A stretch of DNA of 64,000 nucleotides from Ancistrus triradiatus (taxonomy: Eukaryota; Chordata; Actinopteri; Siluriformes; Loricariidae), in the NCBI GenBank assembly GCA_025084515.1, contig JAJAGP010002026.1:1-64000 (forward strand), written 5' to 3'. The position numbers and the translations under genes are program-made. Shown piece after piece: positions 11,290-23,990 of this stretch (position 1 is the first letter of the stretch; each line of letters begins with the position of its first letter). Below the pieces are notes generated by a model. It was not told the origin of the DNA. It searched no databases and worked only from the letters and a program-made list of their open reading frames with translations.

Positions 11290-11621
11290 TCTTGATCTCC
11301 CCATCCTTTGAGAAAAAGCGGAGGCGGCGTCTGAGGGCAGCTCAGTTTCCAGAGAGCAGCTGGAAGTTCCAGAGCCATGTCCTGGCTCCAGAGACGCTGA
11401 AGAACCAGAGACAGACTGTCACCGCCTTCAGTCTCTGGAAACAGAGAGAAGGAATCCAGAGCGGAGGAGGCCTCAAACGTGGGATATGAGAGACAAGCAC
11501 AGCGTTGAGGACGTCCACAGAGCCTCGGGCATTGTGAGGGCACACAGCGAGTCAGAAGAATTTCTCTGTGAATATCAGCACTTTCCCAGCAATAGCAACC
11601 TCTATACTTGCACAAGACCAA
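11290..11621 (+). other. candidate upstream non-coding exon (possible angptl1 5' UTR)
   Basis: A GC-richer block without transposon similarity that ends in a perfect donor (AGACCAA/gtaagtgca, GT at 11622). No long ORF with coding character was recognised on either strand. It is on the same strand as angptl1 and 14 kb upstream of the acceptor at 25783, so it could be a 5' UTR exon. This is inference from one splice signal and base composition only. Confidence 0.2.
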
Positions 11622-13137
11622 GTAAGTGCATTTCTTCACTATTTCAATTTCTATCTCAGACAGCCTTTACTGTTCCTCTTAATTCTTTCTAAGCAGCTGG
11701 GGTATGTCCTCAGGAAAGCTCTGGCAGCTCTATGCTCTTTACTGTTTAGTGCTGTTGCATTCAAAGCTCCTAGTTGGGTCTCTCTGGATTTCTAAGGGTG
11801 CTGGAGTATTAAGCTGGAGCATGAACAGGTCACAGTGGCATCAGCATGCTCTGGATCGGATTACAACAGTTACAAAAATTTCAAAGCCACACAGTCTCTC
11901 AAACATTATTGCACAGGACTGGGGAGTGGGGCGGCTTGGGGGGTATTTTGAGATTACTTACAGAAGAACTAATGTGGCTCAGTGTGTTTGTTTACTCTGT
12001 TAATCACCAGACCAGCAGCAACCTTCCTGAGTCTGATCTGAGTCAGTGATGTGGAAAGGCTGGCCAGGGCTGGACTAGATGTTATCTTTATACTACATTC
12101 TGGCAACCGAAGTGTGTCGAGCCACACGGCTTCACTGACATGATTTCAGTCTGCCATACCAGTAGGTGAACGGGCTACTTTAAACAGCCTCTGGGTGCGA
12201 GGGAGTGTGTAATGATCTGTGACAAACTGGCATCCTGTCCAAGATGTGTTCCAGGGATTGGGCTCTGAAACCACCATGACCTCATCAAAGATAAAAGGGT
12301 TACTGAAGACGCTGAACAGACAAGGCTTTATTTAAAGTACCCAACTCATTCAGTGGACTCCGATACTTTTGAATGCGGATTAATGACGGCTTAAGAACTT
12401 TAAAATGATGGGTCACCTAGAAGCTCTCAAAACGTTCCTGAGATCTTACGCAAAATGTTTCTGGACTGTTATGGGAGGGCTAAAGAGCTCCATTCATAAA
12501 AAAATTATTTTGGGGAGAAAAAAGTAACAAGACACCTTCCTCATGGAGACGTGCCAAACCGGCAAATACAGATACCTGATATTTTCCACATGCACCCACC
12601 ATCGGGTTTTCTTCCAATATGGAGAAGGTTTTATCCCTCGTTCAGGTTTCATTAGCACAAGTTTCCTCCTAGAGGCATAGGGTTTTCCTTGAACAGAATA
12701 GATCCTTTTAATGTATTCTTGCAATCAGGTTTTGTTTATTTTTATTTGATTCTCATCATAATTTCTTTGTCTTGTAAAGCACCTTGAACTTCTGCATGTA
12801 TACATGGTGCTACGCAAATAATGATTTACTTCAGAATAGGTAAATGCATTCGAGGCTAACCCTTCTGTAGTCCTGTTATCATGGGGTACAGGTATGGGTC
12901 GATCAAAAATCGGTCTTCTATACATCTAATTCACGTCTGAATGACAGAAAAGTAGTACTAGCTAACCCTTGTGACACCTGCTGACAGAAAAGAGAGTCGC
13001 AGTCTTGAAGGCTGCAAACAACATGGTAACGTTCCTTTCATTTTCATTATCGGTGTTTCAAATTTTATAAAACACACAGATAATTGCTATATAGTATAGT
13101 ACTTTAGTAAACTAATTAATACAATGCAATTAATACA
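11622..13137. other. intron, no recognised feature
   Basis: Apparently unique sequence, AT-rich to the right. Two short blocks near 12900 and 13460 share 'catctaactcacgtctgaatgacagaa', implying an old local duplication. Confidence 0.45.
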
Positions 13138-13275
13138 CTGCCAGTCCCAAACTAATATTTCATTGGACCGCCTTTAGCTTTGTTTACAGCACACATTTCC
13201 ACAAGCTTCTGCAATGTCACATTTATTTCTGTCCAGAGTTACATTCATGCACCCCTTCCATTATTCAGCTTAGAC
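13138..13275 (-). mobile_element. Tc1-like fragment (same family as 43508-44310 and 53569-54065)
   Basis: 'ctaatatttcattggaccgc', 'agctttgtttacagcacac' and 'caagcttctgcaatgtcaca' match the left end of the 43.5 kb element. No termini preserved. Confidence 0.65.
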
Positions 13276-15016
13276 CTTCAACTCATAACACTCTTACCCA
13301 ACTCTGTAACTCACAATGTAATTAGAGTAGCTACAATAATAAATACTACATTCACAGGCTGGTTTAGGTGGCAGATTCAGCTGTTAACGTCCATCCAATC
13401 AACGCCCATTTGCTTTAACAGCTGAGGGCTTAAGAATTCTAATAGGAAATAAATATCCGTCTTATATGCATCTAACTCACGTCTGAATGACAGAAAGCTA
13501 GTACAAATGCTTGTAATAGCCGCTGATAGAAAATAATCGCAGTCTTAAAAGGCATATAAAAAGCTGGTATGGTTCAGTTTCATTTTCGTTATCGGTAGGT
13601 GTTAAGTTTTATAAAAGATAATGATAAGAATTAATCTATAATACAGTACAGTATTGTACTAAACGATTTATTTTGCAAATTATCTTTATACGTGACTGTG
13701 GTAATGTCTGAACAACGTCCAGGTCGGTCAATATAATTTTTCACAGAACGCAATTCAGATGTTAAACAGCAAGCACACGTATAACGATTCTCTTCCCCCA
13801 CCCCCACCAAAAGCAAAATGCTTGACTTCCTAAACAATAAGTTTAATTTATATAGCTCCTTTCACAGTACCCAACGACACTTAAAAAAGCAAGCTGAAGA
13901 TTGAGGTATTAGTTTGGAATTAGTTCATTAGGAATTAGTTAGGAGTCTCGGCAGCTCCATAAACTAAATAATTAAGAAAGTTCCACACGCAAACATTTCT
14001 ATATATCCTTGAATCTATTTTTTTTTTGCATCTACAAAACCATTTAAAAATGTGTTTGTATCAGCAGCTATAAACTATTTCCCTGAAATTAGGTGCGAGA
14101 TAACAGACCCAGACTCTCCAATCCAGTTTTCACATGCATCATCTCCAGGCTAGCAGATGTATTAAACAAATCATACATCCAGACAAAAGCCAGGTCACCA
14201 CAGTCCCATTTCCTTTCTGCTTAGCCGGTTTATTCTGAAACACTGAACAGATCCACTCACAGAAGTCACTGTAGATCTGAACACCAGTACATGTCTGGGG
14301 TTCAGTAATCAAAAGCAGCCAGTGGTTTACATTCAACCAGACCAAAGTGTCAATAACTGAATTTCATCAGTTTAATCGATTAGAAAAGCAGAGCATTTGT
14401 TTCAAGTGGAGACACATCTGGCCCTGATTCAGAGCTTTCCAAACCAAACTGCTTGCCCGCTGCACAAGTTATTTTTTATACCGCACTTCTGACTGCTAAG
14501 CCAGTTGAGTGACGTGTTCTCTCACGCAATAAATTCTTCTCAACGCTCATTCTCTCCATTCAATTGTACTCAGCTTCCCCCTACACACACTCGAAGCAAA
14601 ACACAGGGCTACTACATACAACAAAGATCAGTGCTGACCATTTCACTCCCCTCTGCCGTCGAGCCCCACCCAAACTCCTCCACCCCCACATTCCCTCTCT
14701 CTAGCCGCCCTTCATTTTGTCAGCATTTCCTCCAAAGTGAATGAGAGACCTTCATACTTCGACTTCCTGATCATTTGCCCAGCTTGCAATGGTGTACTGG
14801 GTGACTAATTGCTGGGTAACATGTTTGGTTTATGAAATTGGTTGTGTGTGTGGTCTGTAGGATGCCAATGAGGGAAAAAAATCCTATCTTCAGAGTGGTA
14901 ATATTCATAGTTAACTATGCACATCTCTCTCAGACTTCCAGACTGAGCCAAATACAATTCACAATCACCTCTATGCACTCCCCCTCAGCCTTCTGTGCAC
15001 ACCATGTTCAGAAAAG

Positions 15017-15018
<2 letters not shown>
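13276..15018. other. intron, no recognised feature
   Basis: No exon or repeat recognised on either strand. Confidence 0.45.

Positions 15019-15075
<57 letters not shown>
15019..15075. repeat. (TG)n microsatellite
   Basis: Uninterrupted TG dinucleotide run of 57 bases. Confidence 0.99.
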
Positions 15076-15077
<2 letters not shown>

Positions 15078-15699
15078 CCCCAAAGGTCCAACTCTGGGAA
15101 AATCTGATGACCAGATGTGAAAATCTCTGATGCAGTTTTAAAGACTGGGAAATACATCCAATATATAAACAAATAAACCTCATCCAAATGGCTCTCACTT
15201 TTGCCCCGTCTGCAATAATTTCACCGTGTTTGTGCTCTCACATGCTCAGCTGGGAGGCAAATGCATGCCTGTCTGCGCATGAACGCTGAAGAAGTTAGGT
15301 TAGCCTTCAAACGGAGAGTCAAGTTATTGCTTAACACGATTCACACTTTTACAGTTCCACTAATTACCAACTATGGGATGGAAGTTCACACATTCCCACA
15401 AGATCTATAAATTTTTATTTCACATGACCAAACATTTGTAGCAGTGCTGTCAAAGGATTAAAACAAGTAATCGCGTTAATTGGACTTGTTCTCGCATTAC
15501 TGCTCACCGACAATGGAAACTACAGAAAAGTACTCATTACAAATTATCAGAAGGATTCCTTAATGCAAAGTATTTATTTCATTAAATACTGTTATTAGGA
15601 ACAGCTAGTGCAAAGTGTTACCTCGTGTGCCAGGCACGTTGTTTAACCGTGTGGATACACCGGTGTGTTTTATGTTATTTGACAGAATCTGCTCAGTAA

Positions 15700-16125
15700 T
15701 GAGCAAAGCATTATAAGGAAGATTCTGTATTGTTTTCTACCTCAATAGTTTTGGATCAAACACTGAAATAGCCCCAACATTTACTTGCACTTAATAATCT
15801 GATATCTGTAGACACATTGTCAGTAAGCCAAACACTGAGTTTACATGCCCCTGGGTAATCAGATACTGGGAAAGCTCAGGGTTTACATGATAATAATCGG
15901 ATTTCTACTTCGCAACCAGCCAATAACCTCTCAGAAAGATGTGATGTAAAATTCAAACTTTAATATTAAGTAATCGAACCAATTTTCTCGAGTACATACT
16001 GCGTTTCAGTCTCCACAAAGTGTTCAATAGCCATTTCGCTGCCGATTTACTCTGAGGTTGCCAGATCCCGCAGGAAAAATACCCTCTTCCAATGGCAAGA
16101 ACGCCCATATAAGGCCAATAACCTC
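15700..16125 (-). repeat. interspersed repeat family R, copy 2
   Basis: Shares 'gtttacatg..taatcagata', 'gcaaccagccaataacctct' and 'gttgccagatcc' with the other R copies; it runs opposite to the copy at 1.3 kb. Confidence 0.6.
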
Positions 16126-16140
16126 ACAGAAGGATGTGAT

Positions 16141-16487
16141 GTCAAGTCAGATTTCTTTACATAGCACTTTTTTTTTAACAATGGAGCATTGTTTAAAAAA
16201 AGCAGCTTTACAATTTTAGACTGTATTGTAATATCTAGGGCCAATCCCAAATTGAGCAACCCTAGGGCGACAGTGGCAAGGAAAAACTCCCTAAACCTAA
16301 ACCTTGGGAAGACCAAGACTCAAAAAGGGACCCAAACCTTCTTGGGTGGCTTGGACGATAAATGTAAAACTAAATGTATCTAGTCTGTAGTAATAGTTCA
16401 CAAAACAATAAGTAAATATTAACAGAATAAATTAACGTCAGAAAAATAATGCAAATCGGAATTATTAGTCCGACACAGAGTCACTTA
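16141..16487 (+). repeat. interspersed repeat family B, copy 2
   Basis: 'gtcaagtcagatttctttac', 'caatggagcattgt', 'gggcgacagtggcaagga', 'accttgggaagacc', ending at 'cgacacagagtcact'. It lies between two R copies. Confidence 0.7.
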
Positions 16488-16499
16488 AGAATGTAAACT

Positions 16500-16990
16500 T
16501 CAAACTTGAATAATTCAAAAAAAGAAATTCTTCATTTCCTTGAGTGTATATTTTGTTTCAGGGTCGCCCAAAAAGATTTGGTAGCCGTTTCATAGAGGCT
16601 GCATTAGACTCCGGGTTGCCAGATCCCACCATAGAAACAAGCAACCAGGTCTATGGAAACAAGCCCAAAAGAAGTAACGACTTTCTGACTATACAGACTT
16701 GGCAACCATGTTTGATTCTTCTAGCTGGTTCCGGGGTATTCTTGCATACATGCACAGACTGAGAAAACTGGCTGATATCATTAACTAAGGAAATCGTTAG
16801 CTGACTAAGGATATATAAATGCGCTGGGAAATGTGATTACTGAACTAAAATCCAGCTCTCTCTATTGGATTTCTTAATGGGTTCTGGGCCTTAACCCAAT
16901 GTTTAAAAAAAAATCTAGATGCTTGAACAGTCAGATAACAGTAGAAATGTTATTATGATCAGATTATTACGTGTGTATAAACACAAAAAC
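16500..16990 (-). repeat. interspersed repeat family R, copy 3
   Basis: Shares 'ccgggttgccagatcccac', 'atgcacagactgagaaaact' and the terminal 'cagataa..aatgttatta' region. Together with copy 2 and the family B copy between them it may be one R element interrupted by the B insertion. Confidence 0.55.
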
Positions 16991-17642
16991 CACTGACCAC
17001 TGGTGAACTGACTAACACTGGGTGTTACACTGATGATGTGACACACTGTTCAATGTTCTGCTGGGAAATCTTGAGTGCTGTCATTCACATGGATGTTACT
17101 TTGACACACACCACCAACCTAAACATTTGCAGACAAAGTCTAATCCTTTCATGGCAGTGGTATTCAGTAATAGCAGTGAACTCTTCCAACAAGATAACGC
17201 GTCCTGGCGCAGCACCGCATAAATTGTTCAGGAATGGTTTGAGGAATGGAACAAAGGTTCACAGTGTTGACTCAGCTCACAAATTCCCCAGACCCAGGAT
17301 CTGAGATATGTGCTGGACTAAAAAGTCAGATCTATGTAGGCCTCACCTCACAATTTAAAAGACTTAAAGGATCCGCTGCTCATGTCTTGGTGCCAGATAC
17401 CACTGGACACCCTCAGAGGTCTTCCCTTTGACAAGTCAGATCCTTGGGGCACGAGAGAGACCCACACACTATCGGGCAGGTGGTTTGAAGTTATGGTTAA
17501 TTGGTGTAGAATGTCTATTTTATTTACAAAATCTAATCCATATCAATTTAGTCACCTTGAATAGTTTTGATATCCTAATCACCGCCATTGATTGTTCCAA
17601 AATGTACAGATGATCTGGTTTATTTACTTATTTATTTTAAGT

Positions 17643-18453
17643 GCAGTGGTACCGCGGTTCTCGTTGTTAATTCATTCCAGAAGGCTCGTCGAGAATCGAA
17701 AACACTTAAATTAACCTACAGTTGACCAAAATCATTAAAGCACAGTTTATTTTAGAATAAAGTGTTGAAATACTCATGTAATTATTGACTAATGGATTGA
17801 AAGTGAAAAGTAAAAAGCAAAACACTTACTCTATTGGTGAACTCAGGGCACTAGCTGCTAATGCTAACCGCTCAGCCTGAAAATGATCCGTAGGACTCAG
17901 GGTTTGATTCTTTTTTGATTGGCTGTAATCATCAATCAAGTTAAGGTACTGGTGTTTATTACAAAGGTACTGGTTAAGGTACTGGATTATGGACCAAAAG
18001 GTCCAAGGTTCAAATCCCACCTCTGCCAAGCGGCCACTGTTGGGTCCTTGAGCATGGCCCTTAACCCACAATTGCTTGGATTGTAAAAGTGTATCAATTT
18101 TAAGTCGCTCTGGATAAGGGCGTCTGCTAAATGCTGTAAATGTATGGGAATGTATGGGAACCTATGGGAACTTATTTGCACTAAGAATACAGATGTAAAA
18201 AAAAGAAAAAACAAAAAGCGGAGATCTTCACTCAGGAAGAGCAACTGTGAGCCTGAATCACTGTGTTCTGAATAGTAAATCATCAATCAAGTTTCAGGTG
18301 GAACGAGTCGCTCGGCTCGACTCGTACAAGTTTAAGCAACTGCACCGAGTACTGATCAAACGACGAGAGCCAAATCAAATTTTTCTAGTCAAACCCCACC
18401 AAGAACCGAATTCAGCAAGTTCTGAGGTGTTCATGAACCAAAGCACCACTGTA
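17643..18453. mobile_element. MITE-like element M, copy 1 (carries a SINE)
   Basis: Left end 'gcagtggtaccgcggttctc', right end '..aaagcaccactgta' with inverted similarity, and 'agaatcgaaaacac' / 'ccaagaaccgaattcagcaag' subterminal. A second copy is at 60068-60661. No ORF. The SINE at 17971-18144 is inserted in it. Confidence 0.6.
17971..18144 (+). mobile_element. tRNA-derived SINE copy, head truncated
   Basis: Starts inside the A box region (ggttaaggtactgg), keeps the B box (ggttcaaatcc) and the tail 'cgctctggataagggcgtct'. Confidence 0.87.
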
Positions 18454-18866
18454 GATGTTCACAGTTTCACGTTCAATCAACAGCAGGCCTAATTGTCACT
18501 TGGGTAAGGTCTTGTTCACGTAAAGGCGGCACTGCTGACCCCTATCGGCATTGATTCAGTGCCATCTCATCGGGGCATGAATGGGCCTGCACTCTGTTCT
18601 CCACGTATAGAGCCCCAGTGACCCTCATCAGGAAAAAAATAGGTTAAAATGTGGAAAACATGCTCATTCAAATACCAGAGAGCATTCAATAACGTCAAAC
18701 TTCAGAGCTTGAATGGCACAGTGGCAATTCGCTAGAATACTACAGCAGTGACTAGGGCATGAGTACCAGTAGTGCATTCCGGTCAGGTCACACAGGCACA
18801 GTTGGTCATGTCTTAGGGAGGGGCGGGAAGGGAAAATAATAATACCAAAAAAAACCTGTGCCTATC

Positions 18867-19037
18867 ATTTACATTCACAGCATTTAGCAGACGCCCTTAT
18901 CCAGAGCGACTTACAATTGGTACAATCTTACAATCCAAGCAATTGTGGGTTAAGGGCCTTGCTCAAGAGGTGGGATTTGAACCCTGGACCTTTTGGTCCA
19001 TAGTCCAGTACCTTAACCGCTAGGCTACCCCAGTCCC
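18867..19037 (-). mobile_element. tRNA-derived SINE copy
   Basis: Reverse copy lacking the 'cccaacagtggcagcttgg' part of the body, otherwise intact to the reverse of gggactggggtagcc. Confidence 0.86.
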
Positions 19038-20417
19038 ATCAGTGTGTGAAACCAAATCCATCATCATAGCAAATAACAAACAGCTTTAAGAGGCTGAGTT
19101 GAATAAACACATTGCTATCAAGTTTCTATGACAGGTGTCTTTCTGTAACATTCCTGCCTTTACATTCTTGGCTTGTTTAGCGCTCATAAAAATACATCAT
19201 TCTTAGGCGGATAGCCGGATAGCCTTTATCAGCCCTACGTCATATTATATGGCCTCCAAAAATCAGAGCAGCACTGTGAAAGTAAAGGATGAGAAAATGA
19301 GCTAAACGTCTAACCAACTACCAGTATACAATGAGCTCAGTCTCTGGTTTTAGGAAAGCTCTTGCTTCTGTCATTGTATTCCAGAACCCACATAAGTAAA
19401 ACACACATGAAGAAAGCGAAAACAGCACTAACAACACACCATCTCATTAAAGCATCTTGGTAACATAATGAAAAACAGCAAATTCCAGAAGGGATGCAGC
19501 ACTCTACGTGGAAGTGCATCATTAAAGATCGTGACATCTGCTTGTAAAAGAAACCATGTTTAAAGGCAATTTTAGGAAATGGCTTAAATGCTGTGCAACA
19601 AATATGGGGAGAAAATTAAGGCCTTAACCAGAGCAATTCCAGATGGAAAAAGTATCATTGTTGGGGGAAACAAATAAATAAATAAAACACCGCAAACAGA
19701 CCAAAAACAAGAAGAATCAATTGCACTGGCAACATAAACACACCCATTAGGTGCTGTTCTGTAAAGTTGTATAATGGTTGACTAGGAAAAACCCGGAATT
19801 AACACAAATCAATGCCAACATTTGTGCCGAACCTTTAAGGCAGCCCCAGGATCTTGGTCACTATTTGTTTAGCGGTTTCCACAAGGATACGGTCATAGAA
19901 ATACTGAATCTGTGCCCTTAACCAAAGAACCTCACGAACAGATGTGTTAGATGTCTTAACCAACGTTGCCACAAATGAGCCCAAACTAGAGATTAGGTAA
20001 TAATGGCTTGCAAAGCAATCATCGAAGGCCTTCCACTTATGAATGTGTGCTGTGGTTTACCAATAACGCACATCGCGATCAATTAAAAAGGCTGCAGCTA
20101 CTGGTAAAGCATGTCAAAGGTGCTAAGCCAAGGGGGAAGGAAAGAGAGACACAATCCTGGAACGTTCAGAGAGAAGGCAGTATATCAATTTTATAGCATC
20201 TTTAAAAGACTGTAAATTATGTGTGATCATGCAGCATCAGTCCACTGTACATTTATCGATCGTTCTCACACTGGAGAGCAGGCAGGGCTCTTGCTCTGTT
20301 TAAATGCAAGCGCCACAACGAAGGAGGGACATTTCAGGGACAAAACTCCTCACAACTAACAATGAGGAATTAGTGGTTCAAAGGGAGCCACTTCTGTTGT
20401 GTGGACGTAGTTTGGCT
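19038..20417. other. intron, no recognised feature
   Basis: Apparently unique sequence with no exon or repeat recognised. Confidence 0.45.
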
Positions 20418-20598
20418 TTACATTTACAATACATTTACGGCATTTAGCAGACGCCCTTATCCAGAGCGACTTACAACTGATAGTTACATTCCAAGCAATT
20501 ATTGGTTAAGGGTTTTGCTCAAGGACTCAACAGGGGTGGGATTTGAACTCTGGACCTTCTCCATAGTCCAGTATCTTAACCACTAGGCCACCACAGCC
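20418..20598 (-). mobile_element. tRNA-derived SINE copy
   Basis: Reverse copy with small deletions (for example the 'gtggcagcttgg' segment and part of the B-box flank). Confidence 0.85.
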
Positions 20599-20977
20599 AA
20601 AAGTCCAACACTGCAGAAGAACATCATGGGTCAAGTCTGCTGCCTGCCGGTTGTGGCTAGAGGTTGCAGCCTTTTTTCATGTTGCATACCTCATGTTCAG
20701 AAAAGTTTGGCAGAATGCTTACTAAAGCGACTCTGCATGAACAAAACAACCTATTAGATGAAAGGACAGAACGTATGCCAATGTGTCTTTTACTTGCATA
20801 GACATGGCCTTAATTTCACACAGGTGAAAAGGATGGGATAAGGAAGGCATTCAAAAGAGTTGATCTGACTTGTGTAATGACAACTTACAAGCAAAGTCAA
20901 GGTCCCTTGTTTATTTGGCAAAAAAAGTTATTCTTCTAAAGTTCATTGGAACAGATGAACTATGCAGTCACTGTGAT

Positions 20978-21172
20978 GGGACTGTGGTAGCCTAGTGGTT
21001 AAGGTACTGGACTATGGACCAGAAGGTCCAGGGTTCAAAACCCATTTCTGCCAAGCTGCCACTGTTGGGTCCTTGAGCAAAACCCTTAACCCACAATAGC
21101 TTGGACTATAAGACTGTACCAATTGTAAGTCGCTCTGGATAAGGGCGTCTGCTAAATGCTGTAAATGTAAAT
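20978..21172 (+). mobile_element. tRNA-derived SINE copy, near full length
   Basis: gggactgtggtagcctagtg head, B box ggttcaaaacc, tail 'taagggcgtctgctaaatg' and 'ctgtaaatgtaa'. About 380 bp from the inverted copy at 20.4 kb. Confidence 0.9.
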
Positions 21173-21569
21173 ATACAATAATCTCAATATCACCCACCCC
21201 ATTAGCCATCGGTATGAAATACAATACAATTACCTTGACAACCTCTTACATGATGCAGGCACTACACATTAGTTAAATCATTTCCAGAAGCTTTACTTTA
21301 AATCAGTGTAACTGTATTCATGTGTGGTCGCATTTGACATGTTTGGTCTGGTAAAATGCATTATTCTGTTTAAAACAATGACATGACATACAAACACTGA
21401 ATACCTGCTGCAGAAAATCATCTTACTAGTTTGCTGCAGATACAGAAATGTACACTCAGGAGCCACTTTATCAGGTACACCTTGCTAGAACCGATTTGGA
21501 CCGCCTTTTGCATTCAGAAGGGCCTTAATTATAAGGCATAGATTTAACAAGGTGTTGGAAACATTTTCA

Positions 21570-21885
21570 GTATAGACCATATTGAATATCACAGTTTTTG
21601 TTTTTGCTTTTTTGTTGTGTAGTGTATGTGCTGAACTGCATACATTTCTGGATTCTCCATAAACAAACAGTGGCAGTAGAATAGGTTGTACTGAATATAC
21701 CAGTGACTCTAAATATGGTTTCTGCTTATAACAAGTCAGTTCAGGCACTTTCTGCCCTGCTTTCCTTAAACAAAGTCCGTAGAGAATTGGATTGCCAAGT
21801 TTGATTGAGAACTAAGCAAACGCCACACTAATACCCATGCTTTAGATGTAAATTGTGGGTGTCCACAAACTTTTGGCCATTGAAA
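21570..21885 (+). mobile_element. second Tc1-family fragment nested in the element above
   Basis: 'aaacagtggcagtagaatag', 'aacaagtcagttcaggcac', 'ctgccctgct' and 'gggtgtccacaaacttttgg' are from a different Tc1-like family (also seen at 62.6 and 63.3 kb). Internally deleted. Confidence 0.6.
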
Positions 21886-22023
21886 TACAATATCAGAATC
21901 CATTTTAAATCTGCCTTCTGCAGTTTTTCCCTTTGGTGACATTCTCATTACATTCTAACATCTGTAAATAGAAAATCATACAGGCCCTGTAGCTTTCCTA
22001 GGCTTTGTAAGTAACTGTACAAT

Positions 22024-22135
22024 CATTTGCAGCATTTAGTGGATGCTCTCATCTGGAATATTGTACAACTGAGCTAAAAATTAAGGGCCATGCTCAAAGA
22101 CCCAGTGCTGGCAGCTTGGAGAATCCATTATACAA
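22024..22135 (-). mobile_element. diverged SINE fragment
   Basis: 'tttgcagcatttagtggatg' and 'aagacccagtgctggcagct' are degenerate matches to the SINE body and tail. Confidence 0.55.
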
Positions 22136-23083
22136 AGCCACAACCTTATATTTAGCAGTCCAACACATTTAACTTAAAGCCTTCGTTTGTTTATTTATTT
22201 ATTTAACTAACTATAGTTAAGTTTTACTGTATGTTATCCTAGACTGGCATTACTGTTTAAATTTATGGGAATCAGATATATTCCATACTGACATGATCTC
22301 CCATTCCACCACATCCCAAACCGTGCTCTGTTGGATTGAGATCTGGCTGACAGCAGAGGCCATTTGAGTACATTGAACTCACTGTCATGTTCAAACCTGT
22401 TTGCGATAATTTCAGCCTGAACCACTGACACAAGGCAGGATGGATCCATGCTTTCATGTTGTTTACGACAAATTCTGACTCAAACATCCGAACGCCGCAG
22501 CAAAAATCATGATTCATCAGAACAGGCAACGTTTTTCCAATCTTCTATTGGCCAATTTTGGTGAGCCCGTGTGAACTGTAGCCTCAGCTGCCTCCTCTTA
22601 ACTGACCGGAGTGGCATCTGATATGGTCCTTTGCTGAAGCCCATCTGTTTCAAGGTTTGACATGTGCCTTCAGAGATTGTCTTCTGCATACCTCGGTTGT
22701 AACACGTGGTTATGAGTTCCTGTTCCCTTTCTATTGGCTAAAACCAGTCTGGCCATTCTCCTCTGACCTCCCACTACCAGAGAACAACAGTCCCCTGGAT
22801 GGCTTGTCTATTTCAGAGCATTCTCGGTAAACCCTAGCGTGCATGAAAATCCCAGCAGATCATCAGTTTCTGAAATATTCAGACCAGCCCGTCTAGCACC
22901 AACATCCATGCCAGGTTCAAAGTCACTCAAATCACCTTTCTGACGCTCGGTTCTGCAGCAGGTCTTCTTGACCATGTCTACTTGCCTAAATGCATTAAGT
23001 CGCTGCCACGTGATTGGTTGAGTAGATATTTGCGTGAACAAGCAGTTGAACAGGTGTACCTAATAAAGTGTCCAGCGGGTGTG

Positions 23084-23908
23084 GTTTGCATCTTTTTAAA
23101 TAAGATTTCAATTTTTATTTAGCTCTCGCCACTCAGTGACCTAGCAATCAACGCTAAGAGCCTGGATACAGCCTGCAGCAAAACACGACAGACAGAGAAT
23201 GTGGAAAACACAACATTAGCAGAAACGAGTCTCCAGGTACGAAGCAGCATCTCAGATCATTTTGCTTTGGCTCGGACAGGCAATCCAGACATCTGTTCTG
23301 AACATATTCCCCATCCATTTCCAAGCCTGTGGCAAAATATTTTCTCCAGCGGTCTCAGTATCCATTGGATATGCTGTCAGAGCAAAACAGACGTATGTGA
23401 GACAGCTCCCAGACAGAGAGAGAGAAAATGAGAGCAGCCAGCAGCTATCCCTGATATCTGAGCCCTAATGCTAACGCAGAGCTCCAGCCAACAGCAGCGT
23501 TACGAACCTGACCCAGTTTCCTCCTTCCACCCCATTTCTACTAGAACCCTCCTTTCTAAGTTCCATTCCTCTCGACTGCTTTGCCGACATTGTCCACATC
23601 AATCTGTGTGCTCATCAGGTTGATCCTTTTGGTGCGTCTCTGAGCGGATTAGTCTCCATCTGACTGCGTGTTCATGTTTGAAGTTGAAGAGGTACAGACA
23701 AGCTCCCTGCATCTCACGAAAGACAAACATAGACTAGGAGAAAAGCAGATAGAAGAAAGCATAATATCCACAGAGAGCAATTACATGTGTGTGTAGGTGT
23801 GTGTTTGTCTAAACCTCTACAGAGACATATGGGATTTCATTTACACACACCAAGTTAGTGCAGTACACATCCCAAAATGCACACTCAGCAAAAGGTAGAG
23901 ACTTTTAA
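23084..23908. other. intron, no recognised feature
   Basis: Apparently unique sequence, somewhat GC-richer at 23200-23600. The open frames show no family resemblance. Confidence 0.45.
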
Positions 23909-23990
23909 ATCAGCTTGGCAGAGGTGGGATTTGAACCCTGGACCTTTTGATCCACAGGCCTGTACCTTCACCGTTAAGCCCCACAGTCCA
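23909..23990 (-). mobile_element. SINE fragment (head only)
   Basis: 'cagcttggcagaggtgggat' to 'aagccccacagtcc', i.e. the B-box and A-box part in reverse. Confidence 0.7.

Larger units (their letters stand above)
21453..23083 (-). mobile_element. Tc1-like transposon, decayed and interrupted
   Basis: Ends 'ccactttatcaggtacacct' and 'aggtgtacctaataaagtg' are inverted. The transposase remains read on the minus strand (SKGPYQMPLRSVKRRQLRLQ; FTRAHQNWPIEDWKNVACSD; WIHPALCQ). Unrelated sequence from about 21560 to 22250 interrupts it. Same family as 27290-28375 and 54285-55300. Confidence 0.85.

Noticed and set aside
10934..11311. 125-aa open frame on the plus strand
   Set aside because: No start context, splice evidence or family resemblance; composition (Pro, Ser, Lys) follows local low complexity.
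11259..11639. 126-aa open frame on the minus strand
   Set aside because: Antisense to the possible non-coding exon; no recognised domain, and it would overlap the intron of a gene on the same strand.
14832..15107. Open frames through the (TG)n microsatellite
   Set aside because: Val/Cys and Thr/His alternation comes directly from the dinucleotide repeat.
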